Assembly (NCBI RefSeq): GCF_022832375.1
Contig: NZ_JALHLG010000014.1
Span: 62,001-126,000 of the forward strand
Source: Novosphingobium beihaiense
Lineage (GTDB): Bacteria > Pseudomonadota > Alphaproteobacteria > Sphingomonadales > Sphingomonadaceae
Direction: 5' to 3'
Length of the DNA: 64,000 bases
Shown one piece after another: positions 62,690 to 64,000 of this stretch; position 1 is the stretch's first letter; every line of letters begins with the position of its first letter. Position numbers and translations under genes: made by a program. The notes below the pieces were generated by a model. That model had not been told where the DNA came from and did no database searches. It was given only the letters and a program-made list of their open reading frames with translations.

Positions 62690-62777
62690 CGTCATGGCGA
62701 GGAGGCGAAGCCGGCGAAGCAATCCAGGGCCGGTCAAACCGCCCTGGATCGCTTCGCCCGCGGCTCGCAATGAGGAA
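62690..62777. repeat. Second dispersed hairpin repeat
   Basis: Core 17-bp arms GCGAAGCAATCCAGGGC (62714-62730) and GCCCTGGATCGCTTCGC (62741-62757) with one mismatch and a 10-base loop; outer CATGGCGAG/CTCGCAATG arms extend it. This motif is a familiar extragenic palindrome in sphingomonads. Lies between convergent dctA-like and maeB genes. Confidence 0.8.
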
Positions 62778-62796
62778 GGGAAAGAAGGCTTCGGGT

Positions 62797-64000
62797 TCAG
62801 TCCATGATGCCCGCGGCCGCCAGCACCGCGCTGGTCAGCACGTCGGGCGCGATCGAGGTCATCGGCACGATCTGCACCGGCTTTTCCATGCCCAGCAGCA
62901 TCGGGCCGATGTTGGTCGCCCCGCCGATCTCGCGCAGCAGCTTGGCCGAGATATTGGCCGATTGCAGCCCGGGCATGATCAGCACGTTGGCCGGCGCCGA
63001 AAGGCGGCAGAACGGGTAGAGCGCCATGATCTTCGGGTTGAGCGCGGCATCGGGCGCCATGTCGCCATCGTACTCGAAGCCGGGATTCTGGGCGTCGAGG
63101 ATGTGGACGGCATCGCGGATGGTGTCGAGCCACTTGCCCGAAGGGTTGCCGAAGGTCGAATAGCTGAGGAACGCGACGCGCGGTTCGTGGCCCAGCTTGC
63201 GGGCGACGGCGGCGGTCTCGGTGGCGATCACCGCCAGTTCCTCGGCGTTCGGGCGCTCGTTGATGGTGGTATCGGCCATGAACACCGTGTGGTTCTTGCC
63301 GACCAGCATATGGATGCCGAAAGGCAGCTTGCCCTCGGCCGGATCGAGCACGCGGCGCACGTCCTTCATCGAATGCGCGAAGGGGCGGGTCATGCCGGTG
63401 ATCATGGCATCGCCCACGCCCAGCTTGAGCAGGCCCGAGGCGAAGACGTTGCGGTCCGTATTGCACATGCGCAGCACGTCGCGCTGCAGGAAGCCGCGGC
63501 GCTTGAGGCGCTCGTAGAGCATCTCCACCATCGGTGCGACATGTTCGGAGACCATCGCGTTTTCGATCTGGTAGCTTTCCGGATCGGCCACGCCCAGCTC
63601 GCCCATCAGGTCGAGGATGTTCTGCGTGCGGCCGACCAGAACCGGCTCGCCATAGCCGAAATCGCGGTACTGGATGGCGGCGCGCAGCACCACTTCATTG
63701 TCCGCTTCGGCGAAGATCACCCGCTTCGGGTTCGCCTTGACCTGGGCATAGACCTTGCTGAGCACCGACGTGGTCGGGTTGAGGCGGGCCTTCAGCTCGT
63801 GGCGGTAGGCCTCGAAATCCTCGATCGGTTTTTGCGCGACGCCCGAATCCATGGCCGCCTTGGCGACGGCGGACGGCACCACTTCCATCAGGCGCGGGTC
63901 GAACGGCGCCGGGATGATGTATTCGCGGCCGAACTGCTGGGTTTCGCCGTAAGCCGCGGCGACTTCCTCGGGCACCTGCTGGCGGGCCAGCTCGGCGATG
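62797..64000 (-). CDS. maeB: NADP-dependent malic enzyme MaeB, C-terminal part
   Basis: 401 residues visible; the start lies beyond the right edge and the frame is open to it. Malic enzyme fused to a phosphotransacetylase-like domain. Visible are the end of the malic domain (IPAPFDPRLMEVVPSAVAKAAMDSG) and the PTA-like domain from KRVIFAEADNEVVLRAA through ADTTINERPNAEELAVIA, SYSTFGNPSG and GATNIGPMLLGMEKPVQIVPM. The PTA domain is regulatory, binding acetyl-CoA, rather than catalytic in this family. Confidence 0.95.
   Translation of the reverse strand, partial: IAELARQQVPEEVAAAYGETQQFGREYIIPAPFDPRLMEVVPSAVAKAAMDSGVAQKPIEDFEAYRHELKARLNPTTSVLSKVYAQVKANPKRVIFAEADNEVVLRAAIQYRDFGYGEPVLVGRTQNILDLMGELGVADPESYQIENAMVSEHVAPMVEMLYERLKRRGFLQRDVLRMCNTDRNVFASGLLKLGVGDAMITGMTRPFAHSMKDVRRVLDPAEGKLPFGIHMLVGKNHTVFMADTTINERPNAEELAVIATETAAVARKLGHEPRVAFLSYSTFGNPSGKWLDTIRDAVHILDAQNPGFEYDGDMAPDAALNPKIMALYPFCRLSAPANVLIMPGLQSANISAKLLREIGGATNIGPMLLGMEKPVQIVPMTSIAPDVLTSAVLAAAGIMD

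Noticed and set aside
1..64000. Defence system, CRISPR array, prophage or secondary-metabolite cluster
   Set aside because: I looked for repeated spacers, nuclease/helicase pairs, integrases, transposases and large synthases and found none; the helicase at 36.7-39.3 kb is a SUV3-type housekeeping enzyme.

Overview
The window is high-GC, gene-dense chromosomal DNA of an alphaproteobacterium. It most likely comes from the order Sphingomonadales; a Novosphingobium-like genus is my tentative reading. Support comes from the family content: UrcA, a TrcR-type DUF1013 regulator, PopZ/DUF2497, DUF1491, DUF1192, DUF2093, group II truncated haemoglobin, CarD with a 7Fe ferredoxin, and the hemE-flanked origin arrangement. 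I see no rRNA, tRNA, CRISPR array, transposase, integrase or prophage. About 80 genes are supported, nearly all chromosomal housekeeping. The two ends cut genes: ctaA on the left and maeB on the right.

Layout. 0-3 kb: haem A synthase, cutA, rplM-rpsI. 3-6.6 kb: a small accessory-looking block with a membrane-tethered XRE regulator bracketed by near-identical terminators, an unknown exported protein, and a PadR-DUF1700-DUF2807 operon with a clear promoter/operator. 6.6-13 kb: a lipid-kinase-like/phosphoesterase cluster, UrcA, a LytS/LytTR two-component pair and class I fumarase. 13-19 kb: PCMT-like protein, TolC, PopZ, thioesterase, ferredoxin-like protein, CBS protein, ErpA and exonuclease III. 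19-25.5 kb: a leftward run (cell-wall hydrolase, DUF1491, thioesterase, PtsN, HPF, DnaQ, CoaE, AroE, Maf, PEP-synthase regulator).

The most important non-coding feature is 25,484-25,811. This gap between the PEP-synthase regulator and hemE has DnaA-box-like 9-mers, GANTC sites and an AT-rich tract, and I read it as the chromosomal origin oriC. Genes point away from it on both sides: leftward on the left, then hemE, hemJ, a small exported protein, rho and yjbE rightward.

Right of the origin. 30-36 kb: glycine-zipper protein, free-Met sulfoxide reductase, sorbosone-dehydrogenase-like enzyme, DUF815 ATPase, TsaC/Sua5, lipoprotein and CarD. 36-42 kb: FdxA, S4 protein, SUV3-like helicase, M23 peptidase and HemB. 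42-50 kb: GNAT, gamma-carbonic anhydrase, YggU, YoaK, globin, ClpA, quinone oxidoreductase, GST and TrcR. 50-64 kb: adenosine kinase, DEDDh exonuclease, PurD, XseA, a second M23 peptidase, L28, TadA, RNase T2, NadC, a DAACS transporter and the malic enzyme. Two hairpin-forming intergenic repeats (50.5 and 62.7 kb) look like dispersed REP-type elements.

I did not find a convincing undescribed multi-gene system. The best leads are the oriC architecture, the 2.5-6.5 kb regulatory/envelope block, the divergent purD/xseA start overlap, and several conserved-looking but unassigned small exported or membrane proteins.
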